The notes beneath the pieces are model-generated. The model did no database searches, was not told the origin of the DNA, and saw nothing but the letters and a program-made list of their open reading frames with translations. A stretch of DNA of 42,924 nucleotides, from the NCBI GenBank assembly GCA_023393115.1, contig JAEWMS010000044.1, forward strand, positions 1 through 42,924, written 5' to 3'. The DNA comes from Bacillota bacterium. Lineage in GTDB: Bacteria; Bacillota; Clostridia; Acetivibrionales; DSM-1351. Below, piece by piece: positions 9,115 to 15,801 of this stretch (the stretch's first letter is position 1; the number at the start of each line of letters is the position of its first letter). Position numbers and translations under genes: made by a program.

Positions 9115-10333
9115 ATTATTATGTGCTGCTCTAAGAAAAGAAGTTGTCAGTTTTGAAAAGTATAGAGGACGGAACATTGATTGGCAGGAGATATTCAAGG
9201 AGGCCAGGGCTCACCAGGTACATACCTTGATTTATCCCATTATTAAAGAGGTTGATACCGAAGTAGGGGTTGATAAAGAGATTATGGAAGCCTGGAAGCA
9301 GTCAGTTATATCTTGTGGCTTTCAAATGATTTGCAACGAACTTTGGATAGGTGAAGTAATAGAGATTCTTAATTGTTACGAGATAAAAACCATAGTTCTT
9401 AAGGGAATGGTTGTAAGTAAATGGTATCCCCACCCTGAACTCAGAACAATGGGGGACTCAGATATACTTGTGATGGAAAAAGACTTGAAAAAGGCAACCG
9501 AACTTCTTCATGGAATGGGATATAGTTCACAAAAGGATAGGAATACAAAACATATTGAGTTCTATAAGAAAAGTTTTATTGCTATTGAATTGCACAGGCT
9601 TTTAGCAGATTACGATTTTATTAAAAATGCAGATTCACTTAATAATGATGCCTGGAGTAAACCGATGGAAATAAAGCTTGGCAACACAAAGACTCTTGCA
9701 CTATCGTGGGAAATGCAAATAATACATTGCTGTATACATATGGCTTCCCATATTTCCTACGAAGGTATTGGCTTAAGGCAGTTGTGTGATCTGGTGGTTA
9801 TCGTAGAAAAAGGGCATAAGGAAATAAATTGGAATATTGTACAAGATAAGTCAATAAAATATGGTGTTGACCAATTCATGAGTGCCATATTTACGGTATG
9901 TCACAAGCTTTTTAATTTGGATATTCCAGCTATTTTCTCAAACAGTGCAGAGGCAAACCTTTCAAATATAGATTTACTTATTGAGGATATTCTCGACGGA
10001 GGTAATTTCGGTAGAAAGGACCTGCGACGTGTATCGGCAAACGTGCTGGTAAACAACACCAATGGCGGAGAAGGTCAGGAATACAGGAATAAGTTGATTA
10101 ATGCCTTACATTTATTATTTCCGAGCAGAAATAAAATGTCGGTCAAATATAAATATATTTATGTTAAAAAATCTCCATTACTGTTGCCTGCTGCGTGGAT
10201 ACATAGAATTGCCTTCGGAATTATCCGTAAGGACTATAAATTTGAACATAAAAAGGCAATATTTCAGGACAATTCTTTAATTGATATGGCCAGCGACAGA
10301 AACAATCTTCTGGAGTGGCTAAAACTAAGGTAA
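9086..10333 (+). CDS. Nucleotidyltransferase-family protein of RiPP clusters
   Basis: A 415-residue protein of the NTP_transf_5 type. The pol-beta-like motif is RTMGDSDILV with G123-D124-S125-D126, preceded by KTIVLKGMVVSKWY. The two aspartates are the expected metal ligands. The rest is alpha-helical with His and Trp clusters (IIHCCIHMASHISYEG). This family is often found next to HPr-kinase-like genes in RiPP clusters, including lasso peptide clusters, but its reaction there is not settled. I chose the ATG at 9086, which follows GCTGGAGGTTGGG and lies within the preceding glycosyltransferase gene. It is the first gene of the peptide island, 51 bases before the first precursor. It might add a nucleotide to a peptide or protein; that is inference. 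Confidence 0.75.
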   Translation: MKGKDIILTELLCAALRKEVVSFEKYRGRNIDWQEIFKEARAHQVHTLIYPIIKEVDTEVGVDKEIMEAWKQSVISCGFQMICNELWIGEVIEILNCYEIKTIVLKGMVVSKWYPHPELRTMGDSDILVMEKDLKKATELLHGMGYSSQKDRNTKHIEFYKKSFIAIELHRLLADYDFIKNADSLNNDAWSKPMEIKLGNTKTLALSWEMQIIHCCIHMASHISYEGIGLRQLCDLVVIVEKGHKEINWNIVQDKSIKYGVDQFMSAIFTVCHKLFNLDIPAIFSNSAEANLSNIDLLIEDILDGGNFGRKDLRRVSANVLVNNTNGGEGQEYRNKLINALHLLFPSRNKMSVKYKYIYVKKSPLLLPAAWIHRIAFGIIRKDYKFEHKKAIFQDNSLIDMASDRNNLLEWLKLR

Positions 10334-10384
10334 TGGTAAACATCAAGATAAAATTTAAGTTTTAATGCAAAAGGAGGCTGTTTT

Positions 10385-10591
10385 ATGAAAACGTATGTAA
10401 GACCTGAGGTACTATTTATTGAACTTCGCGCTGAAGAAGGTATCGCGTGCTTTGGATCAGGCGATGAACACCAACATCATGGTGGTAATAACCAGGGTGG
10501 TAATAACCAGGGCGGTAAGGGCCAGGGCGGTAAGGGCCAGGGTGGTAAGAACCATGGTGGATGGGGTTGGGGATGGTTTTTCCCTTGGTAA
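10385..10591 (+). CDS. RiPP precursor peptide 1, Gly-rich repeats with Trp-rich tail
   Basis: A 68-residue peptide with a strong AAGGAGG site at 10371-10377. Residues 1-18 (MKTYVRPEVLFIELRAEE) are the leader: K2, Y4, P7, L14, R15, E17 and E18 are shared with the precursors at 12254 and 12442. After GIACFGSGDEHQHH the core has five pentad repeats of GGNNQ or GGKGQ type encoded by 15-base DNA repeats (10481-10555), then GGWGWGWFFPW. The four tryptophans, three His near the start of the core and single Cys22 are striking. The rSAM maturase and PqqD-like protein lie next downstream, so a radical-derived modification (for example a crosslink at Trp, Lys or Asn) is plausible but unproven. A +1-frame ORF over the same DNA is a shadow. 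Confidence 0.82.
   Translation: MKTYVRPEVLFIELRAEEGIACFGSGDEHQHHGGNNQGGNNQGGKGQGGKGQGGKNHGGWGWGWFFPW
10481..10570 (+). repeat. 15-base coding tandem repeats in precursor 1
   Basis: Six 15-base units: two identical GGTGGTAATAACCAG, two identical GGCGGTAAGGGCCAG, then GGTGGTAAGAACCAT and a diverged GGTGGATGGGGTTGG. The pairwise identity suggests recent duplication of single units, a way to lengthen or shorten the core peptide by five residues at a time. Confidence 0.9.
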
Positions 10592-10598
10592 AAGCATC

Positions 10599-10672
10599 TT
10601 TGTTAAGCTGAACTTTTGAATGATAGAGGAGTTACCAATTTCTATATTATTTCATAAGTTCAGCTTAACAAA
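10599..10672 (+). promoter_or_regulatory. Long stem-loop after precursor 1
   Basis: Arms 10599-10615 (TTTGTTAAGCTGAACTT) and 10656-10672 are perfectly complementary over 17 bases, with four more pairs after one mismatch, around a loop of about 40 bases. No U-tract follows, so a simple intrinsic terminator is unlikely. It starts 7 bases after the precursor stop codon and may stabilise the precursor mRNA end or allow unequal expression of precursor and enzymes. Confidence 0.6.
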
Positions 10673-10709
10673 CGACCATGCGTGAATTCGGCTTTTCATT
10701 ACTATTTGT

Positions 10710-10737
10710 AGCCACAATGTGGCTCATGGAGGTTAAT
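10710..10737 (+). promoter_or_regulatory. Hairpin plus ribosome-binding cassette, copy 1
   Basis: AGCCAC (10710-10715) pairs with GTGGCT (10719-10724). CATGGAGGTTAAT then leads to the ATG at 10738. The same cassette occurs before the radical SAM gene at 11056 with a changed but still paired stem, so the fold is conserved more than the sequence. Confidence 0.6.
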
Positions 10738-11001
10738 ATGCAAATTAAAAATGGATTTATGTTAAGAGATATAGCAGGTCAGGCAGTAGTAGTACCTTTA
10801 GGCTCAAGGGTTGTAGAGTTTAACGGAATTATGACTCTGAGTGAGAGTGGAGCTTTACTTTGGAGAAAACTTGAAAACGACGCATCCTTTGAGGAAATGG
10901 TAGAGCTTCTATTAGCTGAGTATGACATTGACAAAGAAACGGCCAGCAGGGATGTAGAGAATTTTCTGGAAAGTATGAGAAGCAGCAAAATACTTGAGTA
11001 A
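10738..11001 (+). CDS. PqqD-like RiPP recognition protein
   Basis: An 87-residue protein of the PqqD fold. These are small winged-helix-like domains that bind a precursor leader and present it to the modifying enzyme. Typical features are the start KNGFMLRDIAGQAVVVPLG, the central FNGIMTLSESGALLWRKLENDAS (small residue and G-x-x-L/I-W turn), and the helix FEEMVELLLAEYDIDKETASRDVENFLESM. I chose the ATG at 10738 because GGAGGT at 10728-10733 precedes it; upstream in-frame codons lack a site. It sits between precursor 1 and the radical SAM gene, the usual arrangement. It probably recognises the MKxYxxP(x6)LRxEE leader shared by all three precursors. Confidence 0.85.
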   Translation: MQIKNGFMLRDIAGQAVVVPLGSRVVEFNGIMTLSESGALLWRKLENDASFEEMVELLLAEYDIDKETASRDVENFLESMRSSKILE

Positions 11002-11027
11002 AGGCACTAAGCCACTTTCGGTGTCAA

Positions 11028-11055
11028 AGCCGCAAAACGGCTCATGGAGGTTAAT
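11028..11055 (+). promoter_or_regulatory. Hairpin plus ribosome-binding cassette, copy 2
   Basis: AGCCG (11028-11032) pairs with CGGCT (11038-11042). CATGGAGGTTAAT then leads to the ATG at 11056. The 18 bases from 11043 are identical to those before the PqqD-like gene, whereas the stem differs by compensating changes. It fixes the start of the radical SAM gene at 11056, not the ATG at 11044 inside the cassette. Confidence 0.6.
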
Positions 11056-12186
11056 ATGCATTGGCAAGCATTTCACAATAAAATATCAACTTTGGCAGTA
11101 GAAAAGGGAATTCCCCTATCGGGGGCATTTGAGCTGACATCCAGATGTAACTTCAGTTGCAAAATGTGTTATGTTGCGTCCCCTGCCAATGATAGAAAAG
11201 CAATGGCAGCTGAACTGACAGCAGACCAGTGGCTTGAAATGGGAAGACAGGCAAGGGATGCCGGTACGTTTTATCTGATCCTGACAGGCGGGGAGATATT
11301 TCTGAGACAGGATTTCGAGAAAATTTACTCAGGGTTAAGTGAAATGGGCCTAAATATAACCCTTTACACAAATGCCAGTCTTATAACACCCGAAAGAGCC
11401 CGATGGTTGGGTAAAATCCCACCTAACAAGGTGAGTGTTACTTTGTATGGAGCATCTGCGGAAACATATGAAAAGGTTACCGGAGCAGGTGAGAACTATT
11501 ATAGAACCATACGGGCGCTGGATTACCTTATGGCAGAAAACATCAGGCTTGAGGTTAAAACTACAGTTGTTGAAGGAAATAAGAAGGATTATAAAGAGCT
11601 TTTAAAAATTGCTCATAATTATTCGAAAGGTCTTGGAATTGTTAATTACATATCTCCAAGAAGAGAGGGCTGCGGGAGTGATCCCATGGGGAACCGGTTA
11701 TCAGCCAGAGACTTGGTGGAATATGAAAACACAGTGCGTGAGCATATTCAGAAAACATATTCTTCTGAAAATAAAATTGATGTGAAAATTGATGATGATA
11801 CCATGCAGGAAAAAATAGTTCTGAATGAAGAGACTCTTAACAGGTTAAAAAGCTCGGCGTTCAGATGTCAGGCAGGAAAAACAGGTTATTGGATAACCTG
11901 GGATGGTAGATTGATACCCTGCGGATTGTTGGATACACCTTCGGCAAAACCCTTTGAAACGAGCTTTATAGAGGCATGGGACCAAGTTAAGGCGGAATGT
12001 CTAAAGGTTCCCAAATGTCATGATTGTGAAGTCTGTGAAATTAAAAACGATTGTATGGCATGTCCGGGGAGACTTAATTCCGAGACGGGATGTTTTACAA
12101 AACCTGCTGAATACCTGTGTGATAGTACAAGATTAAGAAACAGTCTAAAGCAAGGGGAATTAATCGGGCAAAGAATCGCAAATTAG
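11056..12186 (+). CDS. Radical SAM/SPASM peptide maturase
   Basis: A 376-residue enzyme. The SAM cluster motif is C31-C35-C38 (TSRCNFSCKMCY). The next motif is LTGGEIFLR, with Ile where many family members have Pro. The SPASM end has cysteines at 271, 289, 321, 324, 327, 333, 336, 346 and 355 (FRCQAGKTGYWITWDG, LIPCG, CHDCEVC, CMACPG), enough for two extra Fe-S clusters. Family members use SAM to make thioether, C-C or epimer changes in precursor peptides. It lacks its own N-terminal recognition domain, which matches the separate PqqD-like gene just upstream. The flanking precursors make it the likely key modifying enzyme, acting in the cytoplasm before export. Which chemistry it performs cannot be read from sequence. 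Confidence 0.9.
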   Translation: MHWQAFHNKISTLAVEKGIPLSGAFELTSRCNFSCKMCYVASPANDRKAMAAELTADQWLEMGRQARDAGTFYLILTGGEIFLRQDFEKIYSGLSEMGLNITLYTNASLITPERARWLGKIPPNKVSVTLYGASAETYEKVTGAGENYYRTIRALDYLMAENIRLEVKTTVVEGNKKDYKELLKIAHNYSKGLGIVNYISPRREGCGSDPMGNRLSARDLVEYENTVREHIQKTYSSENKIDVKIDDDTMQEKIVLNEETLNRLKSSAFRCQAGKTGYWITWDGRLIPCGLLDTPSAKPFETSFIEAWDQVKAECLKVPKCHDCEVCEIKNDCMACPGRLNSETGCFTKPAEYLCDSTRLRNSLKQGELIGQRIAN

Positions 12187-12253
12187 TGAACGGGTCGAAC
12201 AGCGGTAAGGACTGCTGATTAAATATGTAAATATTCTACAGGAGGTGAAAATC

Positions 12254-12397
12254 ATGAAAAAGTACATTACTCCTAAAATCGAGTATGTTGATTTGAGGCT
12301 GGAAGAAAGAATGGCTGGAAGTATTTGTAACGGAGCATGTCATGAAGATGTCACTTATGGAGATCTTAAATTCTATGCTGGACAGAATCCAACATAA
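12254..12397 (+). CDS. RiPP precursor peptide 2 (two Cys core)
   Basis: A 47-residue peptide too short for usual gene finders. ACAGGAGGTGAAAATC directly precedes the ATG, a strong ribosome-binding site. The leader MKKYITPKIEYVDLRLEERMAG matches the pattern shared with precursors 1 and 3 (K2, Y4, P7, L14, R15, E17, E18, and R19 as in precursor 3). The core SICNGACHEDVTYGDLKFYAGQNPT has two cysteines four residues apart (C25, C29) with acceptor residues N, H, D, Y and T, suitable for thioether linkage. It ends in Thr, a possible target for the kinase encoded downstream. It lies 67 bases after the radical SAM gene. Cleavage near MAG|S is a guess from the common end of the conserved block. Confidence 0.8.
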   Translation: MKKYITPKIEYVDLRLEERMAGSICNGACHEDVTYGDLKFYAGQNPT

Positions 12398-12441
12398 AAT
12401 TGATGAGAAAAATTTTTAAGAACGAAACGAGGTGAAGAAGT

Positions 12442-12585
12442 TTGAAAACATACGTTAAACCAACATTTGAATTGGTAAATCTTCGTGTAGAAGAGAGAAT
12501 ATCAGGCAGCTGTATAGTTGTTGGCTCTTGCCCGGACGGACAGGGTGGATACTTAACCACACCAGATGCACAATATGAGGTTTAA
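12442..12585 (+). CDS. RiPP precursor peptide 3 (two Cys core, TTG start)
   Basis: A 47-residue peptide starting with TTG at 12442, after GAGGTGAAGAAG. The leader MKTYVKPTFELVNLRVEERISG aligns without gaps to precursors 1 and 2 (K2, Y4, P7, L14, R15, E17, E18), which strongly supports this start. The core SCIVVGSCPDGQGGYLTTPDAQYEV has two cysteines six residues apart (C24, C30) and a Gly-Tyr segment, and no similarity to the other two cores. It is exactly as long as precursor 2 and 44 bases behind it, which suggests duplication followed by rapid core divergence. A 26-base palindrome follows its stop codon. Confidence 0.78.
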   Translation: MKTYVKPTFELVNLRVEERISGSCIVVGSCPDGQGGYLTTPDAQYEV

Positions 12586-12596
12586 ATAGAACCATG

Positions 12597-12622
12597 TTTG
12601 GAGGGTTAATTAACCCTCCAAA
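12597..12622 (+). promoter_or_regulatory. 26-base perfect palindrome after the precursor pair
   Basis: TTTGGAGGGTTAA (12597-12609) is followed at once by its exact complement (12610-12622), then AACTTTTATT. It could act as a partial terminator, limiting read-through from the highly translated precursors to the kinase gene, or as a dyad operator. The T-rich stretch is short, so full termination is doubtful. Confidence 0.5.
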
Positions 12623-12646
12623 AACTTTTATTGAGGAGAGATGTAA

Positions 12647-13525
12647 ATGTACGCTTATAATGTGGCGGGGACAGTCATAAATGTTAATACAAGCAACAAT
12701 TACCTTATAGATAGAATGAAGAGTTTTGTATGTAACAGCAAGGGTAATCCCGATATATCAGTGGAAATCGAACACTGCCCGCACATAAATGAACCAGAGG
12801 GCCATTTAATTATTGAAGATAGCATAAAATGGATGAAAAAGGATTTGGAGACGGGCTTTCACATATATAGTGTTAATAATACCGGTAATAAGGTTATGGC
12901 GCATATAGATACAGATATGAATTGGAGCAGGGCTCATATTCGATGCGTAACACTTGAAAATGATCAAAGCGCACCGGATTTTGTAAGGACAGGACCTAAC
13001 CTGTATTCCTTCCTGCTCTTAGGGATTGTGTTCAGAAACAATATTTTAAATAATGGAGGCATAGTAATGCATGCATCTTCCATAGCCTGGGAAGGAAAAG
13101 GAATATTGTTCACTGCGCCTTCCGGAACAGGGAAGTCGACCCACGTAAGACTTTGGGAAAAGTATTTTGGAGATGCTGTATCAGTAGTAAATGACGATAC
13201 CCCGGTAATTAGGTTTCGAGAAGACACTCCAATGCTTTGCGGAACACCTTGGAGCGGTTCATCAGATAAATTTGCTAATGTAGAAGTGCCTGTAGAAGCA
13301 ATAGTTGTACTGAGTCAGGCTCCAGAAAACAGTATAAGAAAATTAAGTGTAGTTGAAGCTCTGCCTGCGGTTATGCCCAGATGTTTCTTACCATATTTTG
13401 ATGAAACGTTAATGGAAAAAGCATATATGGTACTCGAAAAGATATTAACAAAAGTTCCGGTGTATCATTTGAAATGTAGACCGGATAAAGAAGCAATGGA
13501 GTTGGTGCATCAATGTGTCAAGTAA
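12647..13525 (+). CDS. HPr-kinase-like P-loop kinase of RiPP cluster
   Basis: A 292-residue protein. The Walker A loop is A157-PSGTGK163-ST, and the following VNDDTPVIRF (N182, D183, D184) matches the motif of the HPr kinase fold after the P-loop. The HPr-specific phosphorylase signature and the N-terminal domain of true HprK are absent. Homologues of this kind sit in RiPP clusters; the best known phosphorylate a serine at the end of a lasso precursor. Here the substrate is probably one of the three precursors (precursor 2 ends in Thr, precursors 1 and 3 have internal Ser or Thr), but this is inference. GAGGAGAG precedes the ATG, and the end overlaps the peptidase gene by 13 bases. Confidence 0.8.
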   Translation: MYAYNVAGTVINVNTSNNYLIDRMKSFVCNSKGNPDISVEIEHCPHINEPEGHLIIEDSIKWMKKDLETGFHIYSVNNTGNKVMAHIDTDMNWSRAHIRCVTLENDQSAPDFVRTGPNLYSFLLLGIVFRNNILNNGGIVMHASSIAWEGKGILFTAPSGTGKSTHVRLWEKYFGDAVSVVNDDTPVIRFREDTPMLCGTPWSGSSDKFANVEVPVEAIVVLSQAPENSIRKLSVVEALPAVMPRCFLPYFDETLMEKAYMVLEKILTKVPVYHLKCRPDKEAMELVHQCVK

Positions 13526-13998
13526 AGAAAATTAAATCCTCGGAGCTTTTTCCGGTTATAAAGGAAATATTGAAGGAAGGAAAAACGGCGTGGATTACTG
13601 TAACCGGTAACAGCATGTATCCTTTCCTCAGGGAAGATATGGACTGTGTTGAGCTTACAGCCGCAAACCTTGAGACTATTAAAAAAGGGGATATTGTTCT
13701 TATTAAAAGACTAACCGGTGAGTATATCCTTCATCGGGTCATAAGAAAAGAACATGATTGCTTTTACATGGTTGGCGATGCCCAAAAGTGGATTGAAGGT
13801 CCGTTGAACCCCGAACAGTTAATTGCTGTAGTTACAGAAATAAAGAGAAAAAACCATCAATTTACATGTAAAAATCTGATGTGGAGATTTTTGGTGGGTT
13901 TCTGGATCAATATTGTCCCCTTTAGAAATTATTTTATTAAGGCAATAAGAGTTTTTTCAAAGCTTAGACGATGTTTTACATCTGTTCAAATGACCTGA
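13513..13998 (+). CDS. S24/S26-type signal peptidase with Ser-His dyad
   Basis: A 161-residue protein of the signal peptidase I fold. The nucleophile is S34 in TGNSMYPFL. Where bacterial enzymes have Lys, this one has H74 in YILHRVI, as in SipW and the archaeal/ER-type enzymes; D89 in MVGDAQKW follows. There is no N-terminal membrane segment, but the C-terminal WRFLVGFWINIVPFRNYFI is hydrophobic enough to sit at the membrane. The gene overlaps the kinase gene and lies before the exporter, which itself has no peptidase domain. It is therefore the best candidate for leader removal, though regulation or processing of another protein remains possible. Confidence 0.75.
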   Translation: MCQVKKIKSSELFPVIKEILKEGKTAWITVTGNSMYPFLREDMDCVELTAANLETIKKGDIVLIKRLTGEYILHRVIRKEHDCFYMVGDAQKWIEGPLNPEQLIAVVTEIKRKNHQFTCKNLMWRFLVGFWINIVPFRNYFIKAIRVFSKLRRCFTSVQMT

Positions 13999-14033
13999 GT
14001 TTTCAGCAATAATTTTTCGGAAGTGGAGATAGC

Positions 14034-15752
14034 ATGCGTATTACTAAAGAATATAAAAAAGTATTTCATGAAATCAATTGGATTGCAGGTAATGCCAAAA
14101 CCGTTTTAAGGAGTCTGTTGTCCATAATATCCTTTGACATAGTTACTTCTTTGACAGGAGTCCTTACTGCAATATTGTCAAAAAACCTGATAGACAGTGC
14201 CGTTAAAGGTTCCCTGGAAAGGGCGGTATTATATGCGGTATTATTTGGCTCACTGATAATTTTAAATCTTGGCATAAGAGCAGTAGCTTCAGTGCTGGTT
14301 GTCAGGACCACTGAAATTCTTTCAAATAATATAAGAAAACGCATATTTTCCAAAATCACGAAAACTGAATGGATTGCCATAACACAATATCACAGCGGAG
14401 ATATTCTGACGAGATTGACCAGTGATGTGGGCGCAATAACCACAGGTGTCGTTGATACCCTACCTGGTATAATATCTCTCTGCGTACAGCTGACTGCGGC
14501 ATTTTCAACATTACTCTACTTTGAACCCACGCTGGCTGTGCTTGCTTTCATTCTGGGCCCCTTCACCGTATTGTTCAGCAGAATATGGGGAAGAAAGATC
14601 AAGAAATTTCAGGTTAAGGTACAGGAATCGGAAAGTGCGTATAGATCCTTCCTTCAGGAATCTGTAGAAAATATGCTGATTGTTAAAGCCTTCAGACTTG
14701 AGGAGCAAAGTATTGAAAGCATAACAGGTTTACATAATACAAGGCTAGGGTGGGTAAGAAAAAGGAATGTCACCAGTGTTTTCGCAAGTACCATATTAGG
14801 ATTAGGCTACTGGGCAGGCTACTTTTTGGCTTTCTGCTGGGGTGCTTTGAAGCTTAGCAGGGGAACAACCTCCTTTGGAACGCTGACGGCTTTTCTACAG
14901 CTTGTATCTCAGGTTCAGGGACCCTTTGTGGGCCTGGCGAAAATGATTCCTCAAGTGATAGCAGCTGTTGCATCTGCCGGAAGATTGATAGAGCTTGAAG
15001 CTCTGCCCCAGGAAAAGGAACAGCATAAACTTCCGGAGGCGTTGGAGGTAGGAATTAAGCTTCAGGGAGTTTCTTTCTCTTATAAAGAAAACAAGCCCGT
15101 CCTTGAGAAGCTCAATGCTTACATTAAGCCGGGAGAAATAATCGGTTTAATAGGGCCGTCCGGAGAGGGAAAAACAACACTTATAAGAACACTCCTGGCA
15201 CTGCTTAAACCTGACAGAGGCAGCATATCTCTGGTAGCTGAGGATAACAAGGAGTTTGTGGTGTCAGCAAACACCCGCGATTGGATATCCTATGTGCCTC
15301 AGGGAAATACCCTGTTCAGCGGAACTATAGAGGAGAACATTAAATCAGGCTGCAAGGAAGCATCTAGGGAAGAAATAGAAGCAGCTGCCCGGGCTGCATG
15401 TGCCATGGACTTTATTAATGAACTTCCCGATGGAATTAAATCAAAAATAGGAGAACATGGAATAGGTTTGTCTGAAGGTCAGGCCCAACGAATATCCATT
15501 GCAAGGGCTTTACTTAGAAAAGCACCAATTCTGATTTTAGACGAGGCTACTTCAGCTTTGGACAGAGAATCTGAAATGCATGTGTTAAAAAGCATACATG
15601 AAATGAAGCCGGCCAGAACCTGTATAGTAATAACCCACAGGTATACTGCCCTTTCCATATGCTCACGGGTGCTTAGACTGGATAACGGTAAATTGGTTGA
15701 ACAGCGTTTAAATGATATAAACCTGACGAATGAGTTTATTGCTAGTGCTTAA
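14034..15752 (+). CDS. ABC exporter (fused membrane and ATPase domains) for the peptide
   Basis: A 572-residue half-transporter of the MsbA/peptide exporter class, expected to work as a dimer. The first 320 residues hold about six membrane segments. The ATPase domain has Walker A GPSGEGKTT (374-382), the signature LSEGQ (479-483), Walker B LILDEATSALD with D503, and the H-loop THRY. It lacks the N-terminal C39 protease domain of bacteriocin exporters, so leader cleavage must be done by another protein, plausibly the Ser-His peptidase upstream. GAAGTGGAGA lies before the ATG. It is the last obvious gene of the peptide island; the next gene belongs to polysaccharide control. Confidence 0.87.
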   Translation: MRITKEYKKVFHEINWIAGNAKTVLRSLLSIISFDIVTSLTGVLTAILSKNLIDSAVKGSLERAVLYAVLFGSLIILNLGIRAVASVLVVRTTEILSNNIRKRIFSKITKTEWIAITQYHSGDILTRLTSDVGAITTGVVDTLPGIISLCVQLTAAFSTLLYFEPTLAVLAFILGPFTVLFSRIWGRKIKKFQVKVQESESAYRSFLQESVENMLIVKAFRLEEQSIESITGLHNTRLGWVRKRNVTSVFASTILGLGYWAGYFLAFCWGALKLSRGTTSFGTLTAFLQLVSQVQGPFVGLAKMIPQVIAAVASAGRLIELEALPQEKEQHKLPEALEVGIKLQGVSFSYKENKPVLEKLNAYIKPGEIIGLIGPSGEGKTTLIRTLLALLKPDRGSISLVAEDNKEFVVSANTRDWISYVPQGNTLFSGTIEENIKSGCKEASREEIEAAARAACAMDFINELPDGIKSKIGEHGIGLSEGQAQRISIARALLRKAPILILDEATSALDRESEMHVLKSIHEMKPARTCIVITHRYTALSICSRVLRLDNGKLVEQRLNDINLTNEFIASA

Positions 15753-15801
15753 CTTGCATACGACGTAACAAGCGAAGATTTATCGAAAGGAATTAAGAGT
15801 T

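Noticed and set aside
10481..10570. CRISPR-like array, because of regular repeats
   Set aside because: Units are 15 bases with no spacers and are coding.
10419..10619. 66-codon reading frame over precursor 1 (Val/Ala/Arg-rich)
   Set aside because: It is the +1 shadow of the 15-base repeats and has no ribosome-binding site; the leader match supports the frame starting at 10385.
10998..11043. Cyclic-di-GMP-type riboswitch, because of GGTGTCAAAGCC resembling GACGCAAAGCC
   Set aside because: The GNRA tetraloop stem and its receptor cannot be formed; only the small hairpin at 11028-11042 is supported, and it is shared with the PqqD-like gene where no such sequence exists.
9086..15752. Lasso peptide cluster, because of the HPr-like kinase plus nucleotidyltransferase pair
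   Set aside because: No asparagine-synthetase-like cyclase, no lasso protease and no precursor with a Gly/Ala start and Asp/Glu at position 7-9 of the core. The PqqD-like protein and radical SAM enzyme fit a radical RiPP instead.
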